From an uncultured Lachnospiraceae bacterium (lineage in GTDB: Bacteria > Bacillota > Clostridia > Lachnospirales > Lachnospiraceae): a stretch of DNA of 64,000 nucleotides. Positions within the stretch are counted from its first letter, which is position 1. The number at the start of each line of letters is the position of its first letter. The DNA is taken from NCBI GenBank assembly GCA_910577275.1, contig CAJTMW010000008.1, positions 127,996 to 191,995 of the forward strand, in the 5' to 3' direction. Below are positions 43,975-52,642 of the stretch, piece after piece. The translations under genes and the position numbers were made by a program. The notes under the pieces were generated by a model. The model was not told where the DNA came from. It made no database searches and saw only the letters and a program-made list of their open reading frames with translations.

Positions 43975-44871
43975 ATGGCGATTGTAAAACCGAAAAAGAA
44001 ACGCTGTGGAGATATGGTTACAGGCATTTTTATTAATTTCCTCCTGATAGTAGTGATTTTTGTAAGTCTGTATCCTTTCTGGCATGTGGTTATGTACTCA
44101 CTTTCAGATTCAAGAGCGGCAATGTCAGGAGGATTGTTCCTGTGGCCGAGGCAATTTACATTGCTCACATATAAGCTGATGTTTGAAACAACAAGAATTT
44201 TTGTCGCATTCAGAAATTCCATAGCCAAGACAGTAATCGGGACTATCATCAGTGTGGTGGTGACGGTACTGGTAGCATATCCGTTGTCACGAGAGGAACT
44301 GCGCGGGAGAAAGATGATACAGTTTTTGTTTTATTTTACCATGCTGTTTTCGGGGGGAATCATTCCAACATATATGTTAATTAAGGATTTGGAATTATTG
44401 GATACCTTTTGGGTTTATGTCATTCCGGGAGCAGTGAATGTCTATAATATGTTTATTTTGAGAAGTGCCTTTTTGATGATACCTCGTTCACTGCCTGAGT
44501 CGGCAATGCTGGATGGTGCAAATCCCATACAGATACTGTGTTACATTATTCTGCCACTGTCCAGGGCAACGATTGCTACTATAACTTTATATTATGTCCA
44601 GGGCAACTGGAACTCTTATATGGACGGAGTACTTTATGTGAATGACTCAAAACTGGAATTATTGCAGGTTTATATGCGGCGTCTGATTTCACAGGCCGGT
44701 GCTGCTGCAGCACTGAATGAGGCAAAAAACTTAAGTGCGGCCAGTATGGTGACAGAGGAGAGTACAAAGATGACAGTGATTGCCTTTTCAATTATTCCGG
44801 TGATTATTGTATATATGTTCCTGCAAAAATATTTTATGAAGGGTGTGACAATTGGCGCTGTAAAAGGATGA
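43975..44871 (+). CDS. ABC transporter permease, LplC/YtcP type
   Basis: 298 aa, second permease subunit. It shows LYPFWHVVMYSLSD, the EAA-like loop ESAMLDGANPIQILCYIILP and the typical end FLQKYFMKGVTIGAVKG. AGGAGG lies upstream. There is no ATPase gene nearby, so a shared ATPase is presumed. Confidence 0.93.
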   Translation: MAIVKPKKKRCGDMVTGIFINFLLIVVIFVSLYPFWHVVMYSLSDSRAAMSGGLFLWPRQFTLLTYKLMFETTRIFVAFRNSIAKTVIGTIISVVVTVLVAYPLSREELRGRKMIQFLFYFTMLFSGGIIPTYMLIKDLELLDTFWVYVIPGAVNVYNMFILRSAFLMIPRSLPESAMLDGANPIQILCYIILPLSRATIATITLYYVQGNWNSYMDGVLYVNDSKLELLQVYMRRLISQAGAAAALNEAKNLSAASMVTEESTKMTVIAFSIIPVIIVYMFLQKYFMKGVTIGAVKG

Positions 44872-44879
44872 ATCATATT

Positions 44880-44911
44880 TTTAAGAAAAATTGATATTAA
44901 GTTTTCTTAAA
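44880..44911 (+). repeat. AT-rich hairpin between permease and binding protein
   Basis: TTTAAGAAAA and its complement around a 12-nt loop, in the intergenic segment ahead of the abundant binding protein. It may protect the downstream mRNA end. Confidence 0.5.
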
Positions 44912-44963
44912 TTGATGATAAAAGGTAATAGCAAAGACGAAAAATGGAAAAGGAGAGACATTT

Positions 44964-46568
44964 ATGAAGAAAAGAACGGAAAAGGTATTAGGATTACTAA
45001 TGGCGGCGACTATGGTTTTGGGCATGACAGGATGCGGTTCCGGCTCTGGCGAGAAGGAACCTGATGAACCTCAGGTATCTGCCAGCATCCAGGAAGAGGA
45101 TGTTCTAGACGAGGGGGCATCGGAGAAAGAAAGCGGTTCCGATATCACCTGGACAAACGATGATTCGGTAGAGATTACTATTTTGATGTCGGGCGATGCT
45201 ACGCCAAATGAAGACAATTTGGTTCTCCAGGAACTGGAAAAGCAGACAGGTACTAATATTAATATCATTTATGTTAACGGCACCGATTTGGCTACAAAGC
45301 TGAATACCATGATTGCCGGCGGGGATGTGCCGGATATTTTCTGGAGTGGATTGACGGATGTAGAGGATTACAAAAAAGCCGGAATGCTGGCCGATATGGA
45401 GGCTGTATTAAATGCGGAGGCGCCAAATGTAATGGAAGAAACCAAAGATATTATTCGGGAGATGCCGGCAAATAAAGATGGAATTTATATGATTCCCAAC
45501 ATGGGGAGAAGTTACTCAACAAACATTAATATCCGGACAGACTGGCTGGAAAATCTGGGATTAGACATGCCCACGGATTTGGAGAGCTTTGCTGAGGTTA
45601 TGCATGCTTTTACTTATGACGACCCTGACCAGAATGGAGTAGACGACACTTTTGGCTATAGTTTCAGCTTATCCACTCTGACAGCAGCCAATTCCTGCTG
45701 CCCTAATATTTTCGGGGCTTTCGGGATTGCCAAGCGCCGGGATATGGTAATGGAGGATGGAAATGTCACCACATGGGTCAAGCATCCTCACTTTCTGGAA
45801 GCAATGCAGTATATTAAGAGATTGATTGATGATGGAGTCTGTGAACCCGATTATGTGTCAATTCCTACCATGTCCATGTTCGAAAAGTTCTGGAATGGTA
45901 CATCAGGGTGTATGGAATGGGAGTGCGTCGGGCCTACTAATAACTGGATGCCTGGAAGGTATACAGAGAATCCGGCACCTGAAATTGGTTTTACAATTCT
46001 GGAAGGGCCTTATGGAGATGCAGGTACAGCAGCAAATTATGTAAGCAGTACTGAGGGATGGGTAGTTTCGGCTGACTGTAAAAATATGGAAGGAGTGGCT
46101 CGAATTGCTAATTATCTGATGACGGAAGAAGGGAGCAATTTGCTGTATTTGGGAGTTGAAGGAGTCATGTATAATTGGGTGGACAAAGAGGCAGGAACCA
46201 TTGAGCGTTTGGGAGAATATGCCGATGATGCCGTGCATAGGGCAAATGGTGGATATTGCTATTGGCAGCTGTTTTCACCTGCAAGTAACGCATTGCTCCG
46301 TACATTAAACAAACAGACACGTGAGGGTGTCCAGCTGGCATATGACAATCCTATCGACTGGGCATATGTGGAAGGGATATCGGAGGTTTATGCAGAATAT
46401 GGGGCAGATATGGACCAGATAATTAATGAGATGATTGCGGAACTTCTGGCTGCCGATGAAGCTGATATGCAGGATATTTATGACAGTTATATTGCAGAGT
46501 GGGAGAGTGTTGGCGGAAGCGATTGGGAAACAGAGGTTACTGCACTCTGGAATGCACAGAATGAATAA
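44964..46568 (+). CDS. LipO-type oligosaccharide-binding lipoprotein
   Basis: 534 aa. Signal peptide with lipobox GMTGC near residue 25, acidic linker, then a large solute-binding fold of the LplA/LipO class that serves LplB/LplC permeases. DIFWSGLTDVEDYKKAGMLA and the DPDQNGVDDTFGYSFS calcium-like loop are characteristic. GGAGAG precedes the ATG. Confidence 0.93.
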   Translation: MKKRTEKVLGLLMAATMVLGMTGCGSGSGEKEPDEPQVSASIQEEDVLDEGASEKESGSDITWTNDDSVEITILMSGDATPNEDNLVLQELEKQTGTNINIIYVNGTDLATKLNTMIAGGDVPDIFWSGLTDVEDYKKAGMLADMEAVLNAEAPNVMEETKDIIREMPANKDGIYMIPNMGRSYSTNINIRTDWLENLGLDMPTDLESFAEVMHAFTYDDPDQNGVDDTFGYSFSLSTLTAANSCCPNIFGAFGIAKRRDMVMEDGNVTTWVKHPHFLEAMQYIKRLIDDGVCEPDYVSIPTMSMFEKFWNGTSGCMEWECVGPTNNWMPGRYTENPAPEIGFTILEGPYGDAGTAANYVSSTEGWVVSADCKNMEGVARIANYLMTEEGSNLLYLGVEGVMYNWVDKEAGTIERLGEYADDAVHRANGGYCYWQLFSPASNALLRTLNKQTREGVQLAYDNPIDWAYVEGISEVYAEYGADMDQIINEMIAELLAADEADMQDIYDSYIAEWESVGGSDWETEVTALWNAQNE

Positions 46569-46609
46569 TGCGTTGTGAAAGGAAATATTCAGGGAAGGGT
46601 ATAAATACA

Positions 46610-47428
46610 ATGAAAAGATATGAAATTGACAATCATGAGCCATCCTTATTACCGGAAGGGGAATGGAAGCTTGCATGGTCTGACGAATTTGACGGAATGG
46701 AGCTTGATACTTCAAAATGGGCGTATCGTCTTTCAATGATGGGTAAAAGACACCCGGCGTGGACGAATAAAGGAGTTCACCTTGACGGGAACTCAAATGC
46801 AGTATTTACGCTTATGGAAAATAGTAATGGAAATCCTGTAAGCTCACAGCTGCAGACCGGATATAATTTTATGGACGAGCCGGTGGAGCAAACAACTTTT
46901 GGTAAGGATTATCTGCAATGGAATATTGGAAAGCTTCATAAAAATAAGTATACTCATGGATATGGCTATTTTGAATGTCGGTGCCGGCTGCAGCAGAAGA
47001 CTGGCTGGTGGAGTGCATTCTGGATACAGTCACCTGTAATTGGCGCTTCCCTGGAGCCAGGGGATACCGGTGTAGAGGTTGATATTATGGAATCGTTCAA
47101 ACCGGGCTATGTGGAACCGCACAATGTTTTTACCGGTGGATATGGGGTGGATATGGAGCGCAGTTATGTCGGAGGAACTGATGTTGATGAAACAGAATTT
47201 CATCGGTTTGGACTTTTGTGGGATGAAACCGGATATACTTTTTACATCGACGGCAGAGAAGATGGGAAGATTGCTGATAAGCTGACAGCGCGTCCGGATT
47301 TTATTCTAATATCCACCGAGCCGCTAGGATACCGGAACGAAAATCACAAGCCTATAAAAGAGGCGTTTGAAAATTTGGGAGATACTTTCCTTGTGGATTA
47401 TGTAAGGGTATTTGATAAAGTGAAATAG
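46610..47428 (+). CDS. glycoside hydrolase family 16
   Basis: 272 aa jelly-roll endoglycosidase. The catalytic motif is EVDIME (Glu156 nucleophile, Asp158, Glu161 acid/base), the beta-bulge form seen in laminarinases, agarases and carrageenases. LAWSDEFDGMELDTSKWAY and GYGYFECRCRLQQKTGWWSA are the family's N-terminal blocks. There is no signal peptide, so it acts inside the cell on imported oligosaccharides, unusual for GH16. An ATG at 46568 overlapping the previous stop lacks an RBS. Polysaccharide specificity is unknown. Confidence 0.9.
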   Translation: MKRYEIDNHEPSLLPEGEWKLAWSDEFDGMELDTSKWAYRLSMMGKRHPAWTNKGVHLDGNSNAVFTLMENSNGNPVSSQLQTGYNFMDEPVEQTTFGKDYLQWNIGKLHKNKYTHGYGYFECRCRLQQKTGWWSAFWIQSPVIGASLEPGDTGVEVDIMESFKPGYVEPHNVFTGGYGVDMERSYVGGTDVDETEFHRFGLLWDETGYTFYIDGREDGKIADKLTARPDFILISTEPLGYRNENHKPIKEAFENLGDTFLVDYVRVFDKVK

Positions 47429-47492
47429 AATTTTTTACCAGAGATAAAACATGTGGGAGCTTTTCTCTATTTCTGACAGGAGGAAGAGAACG

Positions 47493-48497
47493 ATGGAAAA
47501 GAGATATGTTGTCGTTACAGACTGGATTAAGCCAGATGGTAAAAGAGATGTGGCAGATGAATTACAGAAATTAATTGATGAAAATCCAAATCGTGTAATT
47601 TTTTTCCCCGATGGAGAATACAGAATCAGTAAACCGCTGAGAACACCAGCCGCCCATGACAAAAGCGTATCCCTTCAGCTTTCAGACTTTGCAGTGATTA
47701 AAGCGGATGAAGGCTGGAAGAGCAATGAGGCGATGGTATGTCTGGGGGGAAAGAATCCGGAAAATGATATTTCCGCAGTAGGAAGCAATTATGGAATTCA
47801 GGGCGGTGTTCTTGACGGAAGCGGGATTGCTGTGGCAATTTCTATAGACAGCGGAAGGGAAACTACAATTAGAGGCATTTCCATAAAAAATGTACCACTT
47901 GGTGTACACATCAGGTATGGGGTAAATGCCGGTTCCTCAGATGCGGATATTAGCGACGTTAATATTGTGGGAACAGGGAAGCCTGATTCTCTGGGAGTCT
48001 TGGTAGAGGGCTATGATAATACTTTTACGAATATGAGGATAACAAATGTCTTTACAGGCGTCAGGGTATGTTCCGGAGGAAATATGTTTCGCAATATTCA
48101 TCCGCTTTTCATCTCAAGGGAATACTATGCGGAATACCAGAAGAGCATTGGATTTTACAATGAGTGCGGGAGTAACTGGTTCGACCACTGTTATAGCGAC
48201 CAGTTTGCCAATGCCTTTTACACTAAAAAAGGTGTTTCAGGAATTTATCAAAACTGTTTTTGTTTCTGGTATTCTGCAAAAGGGGAAATGCATACGGCAT
48301 TTAAGGCCGAGGAGACGTTTGATTCCATTGTTTCAAATATGAATATCCGTTTCAAAAATCCGGAAATATCGAACGTTGTTCTTTGCACAAAAGAAAAAGA
48401 TGGAAAAGGAATTTTTGAGAACCTAATTGTAAACAGAGACCTGGTTACGGATGAGGAATTTATGAAATACCTGAAAGGTACAATAATTTCCGTATGA
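47493..48497 (+). CDS. right-handed beta-helix protein (pectate-lyase superfamily fold)
   Basis: 334 aa. It begins like Pectate_lyase_3/GH28-type helices (VVVTDWIKPDGKRDVADELQ, VIFFPDGEYRISKPL) and continues with parallel beta-helix coils (GIQGGVLDGSGIAVAISIDS, TTIRGISIKNVPLGVHIRYG). No signal peptide. It could be an intracellular lyase or hydrolase for the imported saccharide. Catalytic residues cannot be assigned. GGAGGAAG precedes the ATG at 47493. It is the last gene of the locus. Confidence 0.8.
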   Translation: MEKRYVVVTDWIKPDGKRDVADELQKLIDENPNRVIFFPDGEYRISKPLRTPAAHDKSVSLQLSDFAVIKADEGWKSNEAMVCLGGKNPENDISAVGSNYGIQGGVLDGSGIAVAISIDSGRETTIRGISIKNVPLGVHIRYGVNAGSSDADISDVNIVGTGKPDSLGVLVEGYDNTFTNMRITNVFTGVRVCSGGNMFRNIHPLFISREYYAEYQKSIGFYNECGSNWFDHCYSDQFANAFYTKKGVSGIYQNCFCFWYSAKGEMHTAFKAEETFDSIVSNMNIRFKNPEISNVVLCTKEKDGKGIFENLIVNRDLVTDEEFMKYLKGTIISV

Positions 48498-48833
48498 GAT
48501 ACGGAAAGTGAAAAATGGAGGAGAGTTTAATATAGAACAGTTTTTCAAATCTCTCCTCCAATTACGAGAAAAAATCAGCCTCTGAATTTTCTGTCGTTCT
48601 TTTTTCTTATAAAGAAGTTTCACATATTTTTTTGATTAGCGTATTCAATCCTGTCCTTTTCAAAAACAATCATGACTGTGTCACAGTGATTTTATTCCCT
48701 TTGATATTATTTTTTTTAAATTTTACATAAATTTATATTTCTTGAAATAGCAGTAAAATCGTTGTATCCTTTTATTGTATTCCTGTGATAAAAATGACGG
48801 GCGTTGATTACAGAGCAAAACCGGGGTAACAGT
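48498..48833. other. AT-rich intergenic region with hairpins
   Basis: About 336 bp without a gene. A 9-bp hairpin spans the beta-helix stop (48487-48507). A 10-bp stem TGGAGGAGAG/CTCTCCTCCA (48516-48525, 48551-48560) may end the operon although no T-run follows. A small palindrome ACTGTGTCACAGT (48675-48687), followed by a T-rich stretch, could be an operator or weak terminator. Confidence 0.5.
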
Positions 48834-49973
48834 ATGGATGGAGCAAAACCGTTTACAATTATGATGAGGGACACCGAAGTCATGCGGGTGGATTTTGACG
48901 CTTTGCAGTATGAAGTGCTTTGCGAAAAATATCTGCCCTACCCCCTTCAGGGCAGGCTTCGGGAAATACCGAAGCCATCGGAAATCAAAACCGCATACGA
49001 CATGACACAGATGGTGGTTGCCGCACGGAAAAACGAGGAAGCGGTGGTAAGCTTTCTGGCAAACAGGGTGCTGCTCCTTAGCCGTGCCAATGCAAAATGG
49101 ATTTATAATCTCTGCCATTTTGAACAGGCAGGCACAGACGAACAAAAGGTGAAAATCGCCATGGCCTGCCGGGCAGTATCGGTGCTGGACGCTTATTGGC
49201 TTAAGTTTGACGACGACAAAGGTCTGCTGTGGAAAGCGGTTGATGTGAAGCGAAATCCCCTCAACGAGATTATTGCCCAGGTGGCTCTGCACGGAAAATC
49301 CCTGACCCTGCAGGGTTCCTTAGTCACGCCGGAGCTGACCACAAACGGCGCTTATGCCAAGGCTTGGAGAAGGCATTTCGATAATCTTTTGTGGCTGTAC
49401 AAGTTGGGAGCAAACGGAAATACGGAATCCCGGATAGAGGTGATGTGCTCCAATCTGCTGGACAAGATGAATGTGGAGCATGTGCATTACGAGGCCGGGG
49501 AGGACGAGGGGAAATATGTCTGTATGTGTCCCTGTATGACTACGGAGAAAAAATCGGTTCTGACCGGAATGGAGTTTATTTCATGGTGCAATGTAAACGG
49601 AATTGATGCAGACCGGAGAATGTTTGAGACAGACGGCGAGAGCATTTATAAAATGTGGATAGTGGATTTTTTAATCAGCAACCGCGACAGGCACGGCCAG
49701 AACTGGGGATTTTATTACGATACGGAAACCATGGAGATTTTGGGCTGTCATCCTCTGTTTGACCATAACAATGCCTTTGACATTGATTATATGAAGGATA
49801 TGGACGCACCCTATCAGTTTGACAATATGACAATCCGTCAGGCGGCTGTTAAGGCAATGCAGAAGGTGGATTTCCATTTTACGGCGCCGATTACACGGGC
49901 GGATTTTATCACCGACAGGCAGTACCAGAGCTTTCGGAAACGGGCGGAATATCTGGGGCTTAAAATGGAGTAG
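48834..49973 (+). CDS. HipA-like kinase-domain protein
   Basis: 379 aa. The C-terminal half has the HipA/PI3K-like catalytic signature: FLISNRDRHGQNWGF (catalytic Asp and Asn) and PLFDHNNAFD (the DFD-like magnesium site). The N-terminal half (FLANRVLLLSRANAKWIYNL) is not recognised. There is no neighbouring hipB-type antitoxin gene, so it is not a classical hipBA pair. GGGG upstream supports the ATG at 48834. Biological role unknown. Confidence 0.75.
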   Translation: MDGAKPFTIMMRDTEVMRVDFDALQYEVLCEKYLPYPLQGRLREIPKPSEIKTAYDMTQMVVAARKNEEAVVSFLANRVLLLSRANAKWIYNLCHFEQAGTDEQKVKIAMACRAVSVLDAYWLKFDDDKGLLWKAVDVKRNPLNEIIAQVALHGKSLTLQGSLVTPELTTNGAYAKAWRRHFDNLLWLYKLGANGNTESRIEVMCSNLLDKMNVEHVHYEAGEDEGKYVCMCPCMTTEKKSVLTGMEFISWCNVNGIDADRRMFETDGESIYKMWIVDFLISNRDRHGQNWGFYYDTETMEILGCHPLFDHNNAFDIDYMKDMDAPYQFDNMTIRQAAVKAMQKVDFHFTAPITRADFITDRQYQSFRKRAEYLGLKME

Positions 49974-49979
49974 GAAATA

Positions 49980-50585
49980 ATGTGCGGACGTTTTTATATA
50001 GATGATGAGACGGCAAGGGAAATTGAAAAAATAGCCCGGAAAATTGACGAAAAAACTGCCGGGCGGGGAGACGTGCATCCCTCGGATTTGGCGCTGGTCT
50101 TAAAGACGGCCAACGGAAAGATGGTATCGCAGGTATTAAAATGGGGCTATGAATCCCCTCAAAGGAGGGGAGTGATTTTTAACGCCAGAGCAGAGACGGT
50201 TCGGGAGCGGCCCATGTTCCGCTATGACTACGAATCCCGCAGATGTATCATACCGGCCCGGAAGTTTTACGAGTGGAAAAAGCCGGAGAGAGGGCAAAAG
50301 GGACGGAAAGAAAAATACGATTTCTTTGCGAAGGGGGAATTTATGTTCATGGCGGGCATCTATCATAAGGATTTGGCGGAAGACAGATTTGCGGTTTTAA
50401 CCAGAGAGGCGGCGGGCTGTATGGCGGAAATTCATGACAGAATGCCGCTGCTTCTATCGGGTGGTGATATTGAAAAATGGCTGTTTTCACGGAATGAGGC
50501 TGACAGGCTTCTTTCCAGCTCCTTTGACAGACTGCAAAGGAGAAGAAGCGGCGGGGAGGAATACAGACAGCTCAGTTTGTTTTGA
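49980..50585 (+). CDS. SOS response-associated peptidase (SRAP, YedK/HMCES)
   Basis: 201 aa. Starts MCGRFYID: Cys2, exposed after Met removal, forms the covalent crosslink to abasic sites in single-stranded DNA. Further conserved blocks: KWGYESP, FNARAETV, RRCIIPARKFYEWKK and the catalytic HDRMPLLL. It protects abasic sites during replication. It begins 6 nt after the HipA-like gene with AGGAAA as RBS. A decayed copy of part of this gene is visible at 55049. Confidence 0.93.
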   Translation: MCGRFYIDDETAREIEKIARKIDEKTAGRGDVHPSDLALVLKTANGKMVSQVLKWGYESPQRRGVIFNARAETVRERPMFRYDYESRRCIIPARKFYEWKKPERGQKGRKEKYDFFAKGEFMFMAGIYHKDLAEDRFAVLTREAAGCMAEIHDRMPLLLSGGDIEKWLFSRNEADRLLSSSFDRLQRRRSGGEEYRQLSLF

Positions 50586-50613
50586 CTGGTGATATGGGAA
50601 GGCGGAAAAAGTG

Positions 50614-51105
50614 ATGAAATACCGGTTGGCGGCAAAAGAAGAACTGGATACGATTTGGGATTACAATATTTCACAGAATCCGGAGGATAAACGCTGGGTT
50701 TACTGGAAGAAGGAATACATTGAATATAACCTGACGAAAAAGGCGCTGACATTTTTAGCGTTGGATAATGATATGCCGGTGGGTGAAGGCACATTGATAT
50801 TGTCGCCGGAGTGTAAAGCTGTTGCCGGCAGATTATCCTTGTGTGATGGAAAAACTATTGCCAATGTTAATGCATTGCGTATCCGGAAGGATTACGAGGG
50901 AAAAGGATATATTTCGCGGTTAATGAAGAAAATAGAAGCTTATGCGGACAGCCGCAATATAGTGGCATTAACAATCGGCGTCGATGCAAAGGAAACAAGA
51001 AATCTGGCAATTTATCTGCATTGGGGATTTACGGAATTTCTCTTTTCAGAGCAGGAGGACGGGGAGCTTGTTTTATATTTTCTTAAAAAGCTGAGGAAAG
51101 ATTGA
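50614..51105 (+). CDS. GNAT-family N-acetyltransferase
   Basis: 163 aa. Acetyl-CoA binding is seen in NALRIRKDYEGKGYISRLMK (R/QxxGxG/A-like), and NLAIYLHWGFTEF is the usual C-terminal motif. A GTG at 50611 directly precedes the ATG. Substrate unknown. Confidence 0.85.
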   Translation: MKYRLAAKEELDTIWDYNISQNPEDKRWVYWKKEYIEYNLTKKALTFLALDNDMPVGEGTLILSPECKAVAGRLSLCDGKTIANVNALRIRKDYEGKGYISRLMKKIEAYADSRNIVALTIGVDAKETRNLAIYLHWGFTEFLFSEQEDGELVLYFLKKLRKD

Positions 51106-51123
51106 GCTGGAAATGGTTTCAAT

Positions 51124-52473
51124 ATGGATAAATTGCAATGGAAGTTTAAGGATAGAAAAGTAAAAAAGACTGTTGCCATATTGCTTTTTTTATTCGCATG
51201 TCTGCTGTTTATCGGATGCAGCGGGCAGGTGGAGAGCACAGGTCCGCAGGCGCCGGTTTCCTATGGCGGCGAGGACAGTGAATCTGGCGGAAACGCCGGA
51301 AAGGCTGTATCAGGCAATCCTTTCCCGCAGCAGGAGAATATTTCTGAGAATGACGCGGAAGAAAACGAATCTGCGCAGGCAAAGGCTCTTGAGGAAAATC
51401 TGGAGTCATCCCGTGAAGCGGCACAGGAATCTCCGGGAACCGACAGGGAAGCAGCGCAGGAAGCAGACCGCGCAGAAGAGGGAGATGTCGTCGAGATACC
51501 GGCATATTCCGGGCAGGCTTATGTGGAGGTAAACGGAAATATTCCTTATTTTGAGGACAGCGAACTTTCGGCGGAATCCTACGAATATTATTCAGAGTTG
51601 GATTTGCTTGGAAGATGCGGCGTATGCATGGCAAGCATCGGTCGGGATATTATGCCGACAGAGGAGCGTGGCGAGATAGGCGGAGTCAGGCCGTCGGGCT
51701 GGCATACCGTAAAATATCCGGGAATGATTGACGGAAATTATCTCTATAACCGCTGTCATCTGATTGGCTACCAGCTGGCAGGAGAGAATGCCAATACAAA
51801 GAATCTGATTACCGGCACGCGCTATATGAATACGGAAGGAATGCTTCCCTTTGAAAACATGGTTGCGGATTATGTCAGGGAAACCGGCAATCATGTTATG
51901 TACCGGGTAACGCCGGTATTTGAGGGGGACAACCTGCTTTCCGACGGCGTTTTGATGGAGGCAAAGTCTGTTGAGGACAACGGGGCAGGAGTGTTGTTCA
52001 ATGTATTCTGCTATAATGTGCAGCCGGGAATTATTATTAATTATGAAAACGGCGAAAGCATGGCGGACGGCTCATCTCCGGTGGCGAAGATAAAACAGAC
52101 GGTACAGGAGAGGAAACCGGAAGCAGAAGAAGTTCCGGCAGCAGGAAAGCTGGAAACAGAGTCAGCCCCGGCAACAGCGGAGCTAAAAGCAGAGCAGGAA
52201 GCAGTCACGGCGGAGCCGGAAATGCCGGCGTCGGTCACGGCTGTGCCGGAACCGGAAGATAAGCAGGCAGCACAGCAGGCGGCGGAAACCGGGGCATATG
52301 CCGTCAATGACAGAAACGGAAAGATACATAAGACAGGCCAATGTCCGGCGACAGGGGATGGGGAACACGCCATGAAGTCCCCAGTATATTTTGGTACTTA
52401 TGAAGAAGCGGAGGCATACTCCTTTTCCATTGCGCCAAAGCAGGAAAAGAGGAAATGCGGAAACTGCTGGTAA
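51124..52473 (+). CDS. DNA/RNA non-specific endonuclease lipoprotein
   Basis: 449 aa. Lipoprotein signal peptide with lipobox FIGC near residue 32, a long acidic disordered linker (about 35-130), then a nuclease of the EndA/NucA (beta-beta-alpha-metal) class. The catalytic motif is NRCHLIGYQ in place of DRGH, with the His general base kept, followed by AGENANTKNLITGTRYMN. After a Pro/Glu/Ala-rich spacer a small domain follows (DRNGKIHKTGQCPAT to CGNCW) with a Cys/His pattern like Ada-type zinc-binding tails. It is probably a surface nuclease for DNA uptake or nutrient scavenging. Confidence 0.87.
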   Translation: MDKLQWKFKDRKVKKTVAILLFLFACLLFIGCSGQVESTGPQAPVSYGGEDSESGGNAGKAVSGNPFPQQENISENDAEENESAQAKALEENLESSREAAQESPGTDREAAQEADRAEEGDVVEIPAYSGQAYVEVNGNIPYFEDSELSAESYEYYSELDLLGRCGVCMASIGRDIMPTEERGEIGGVRPSGWHTVKYPGMIDGNYLYNRCHLIGYQLAGENANTKNLITGTRYMNTEGMLPFENMVADYVRETGNHVMYRVTPVFEGDNLLSDGVLMEAKSVEDNGAGVLFNVFCYNVQPGIIINYENGESMADGSSPVAKIKQTVQERKPEAEEVPAAGKLETESAPATAELKAEQEAVTAEPEMPASVTAVPEPEDKQAAQQAAETGAYAVNDRNGKIHKTGQCPATGDGEHAMKSPVYFGTYEEAEAYSFSIAPKQEKRKCGNCW

Positions 52474-52531
52474 AGCCGCGCAGCGGCATATCTTATGACG
52501 CAGAGAGTAAGAACAGAAGATTTATTTCTGC

Positions 52532-52622
52532 GGGCAACGAGCCGGGCGGGCATGCTTGCATACACATTTGGCGACTGCCGTAGGGGGAATACCCCGCAGC
52601 TCTGCTACAGAGCGGTTGACTC
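52532..52622. repeat. dispersed hairpin element, copy B
   Basis: GGCAACGAGCCGGGCGG, then GCATGC-TT-GCAT hairpin, then TTTGGCGACTGCCG (to 52580). Two further small hairpins follow (GGGGGAATACCCC and GCTCTGCTACAGAGC). It matches copies at 13715 and 55385. It fills the gap between the nuclease and the MATE gene. Confidence 0.65.
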
Positions 52623-52642
52623 GGGAAAGATGATTTGGCAAA

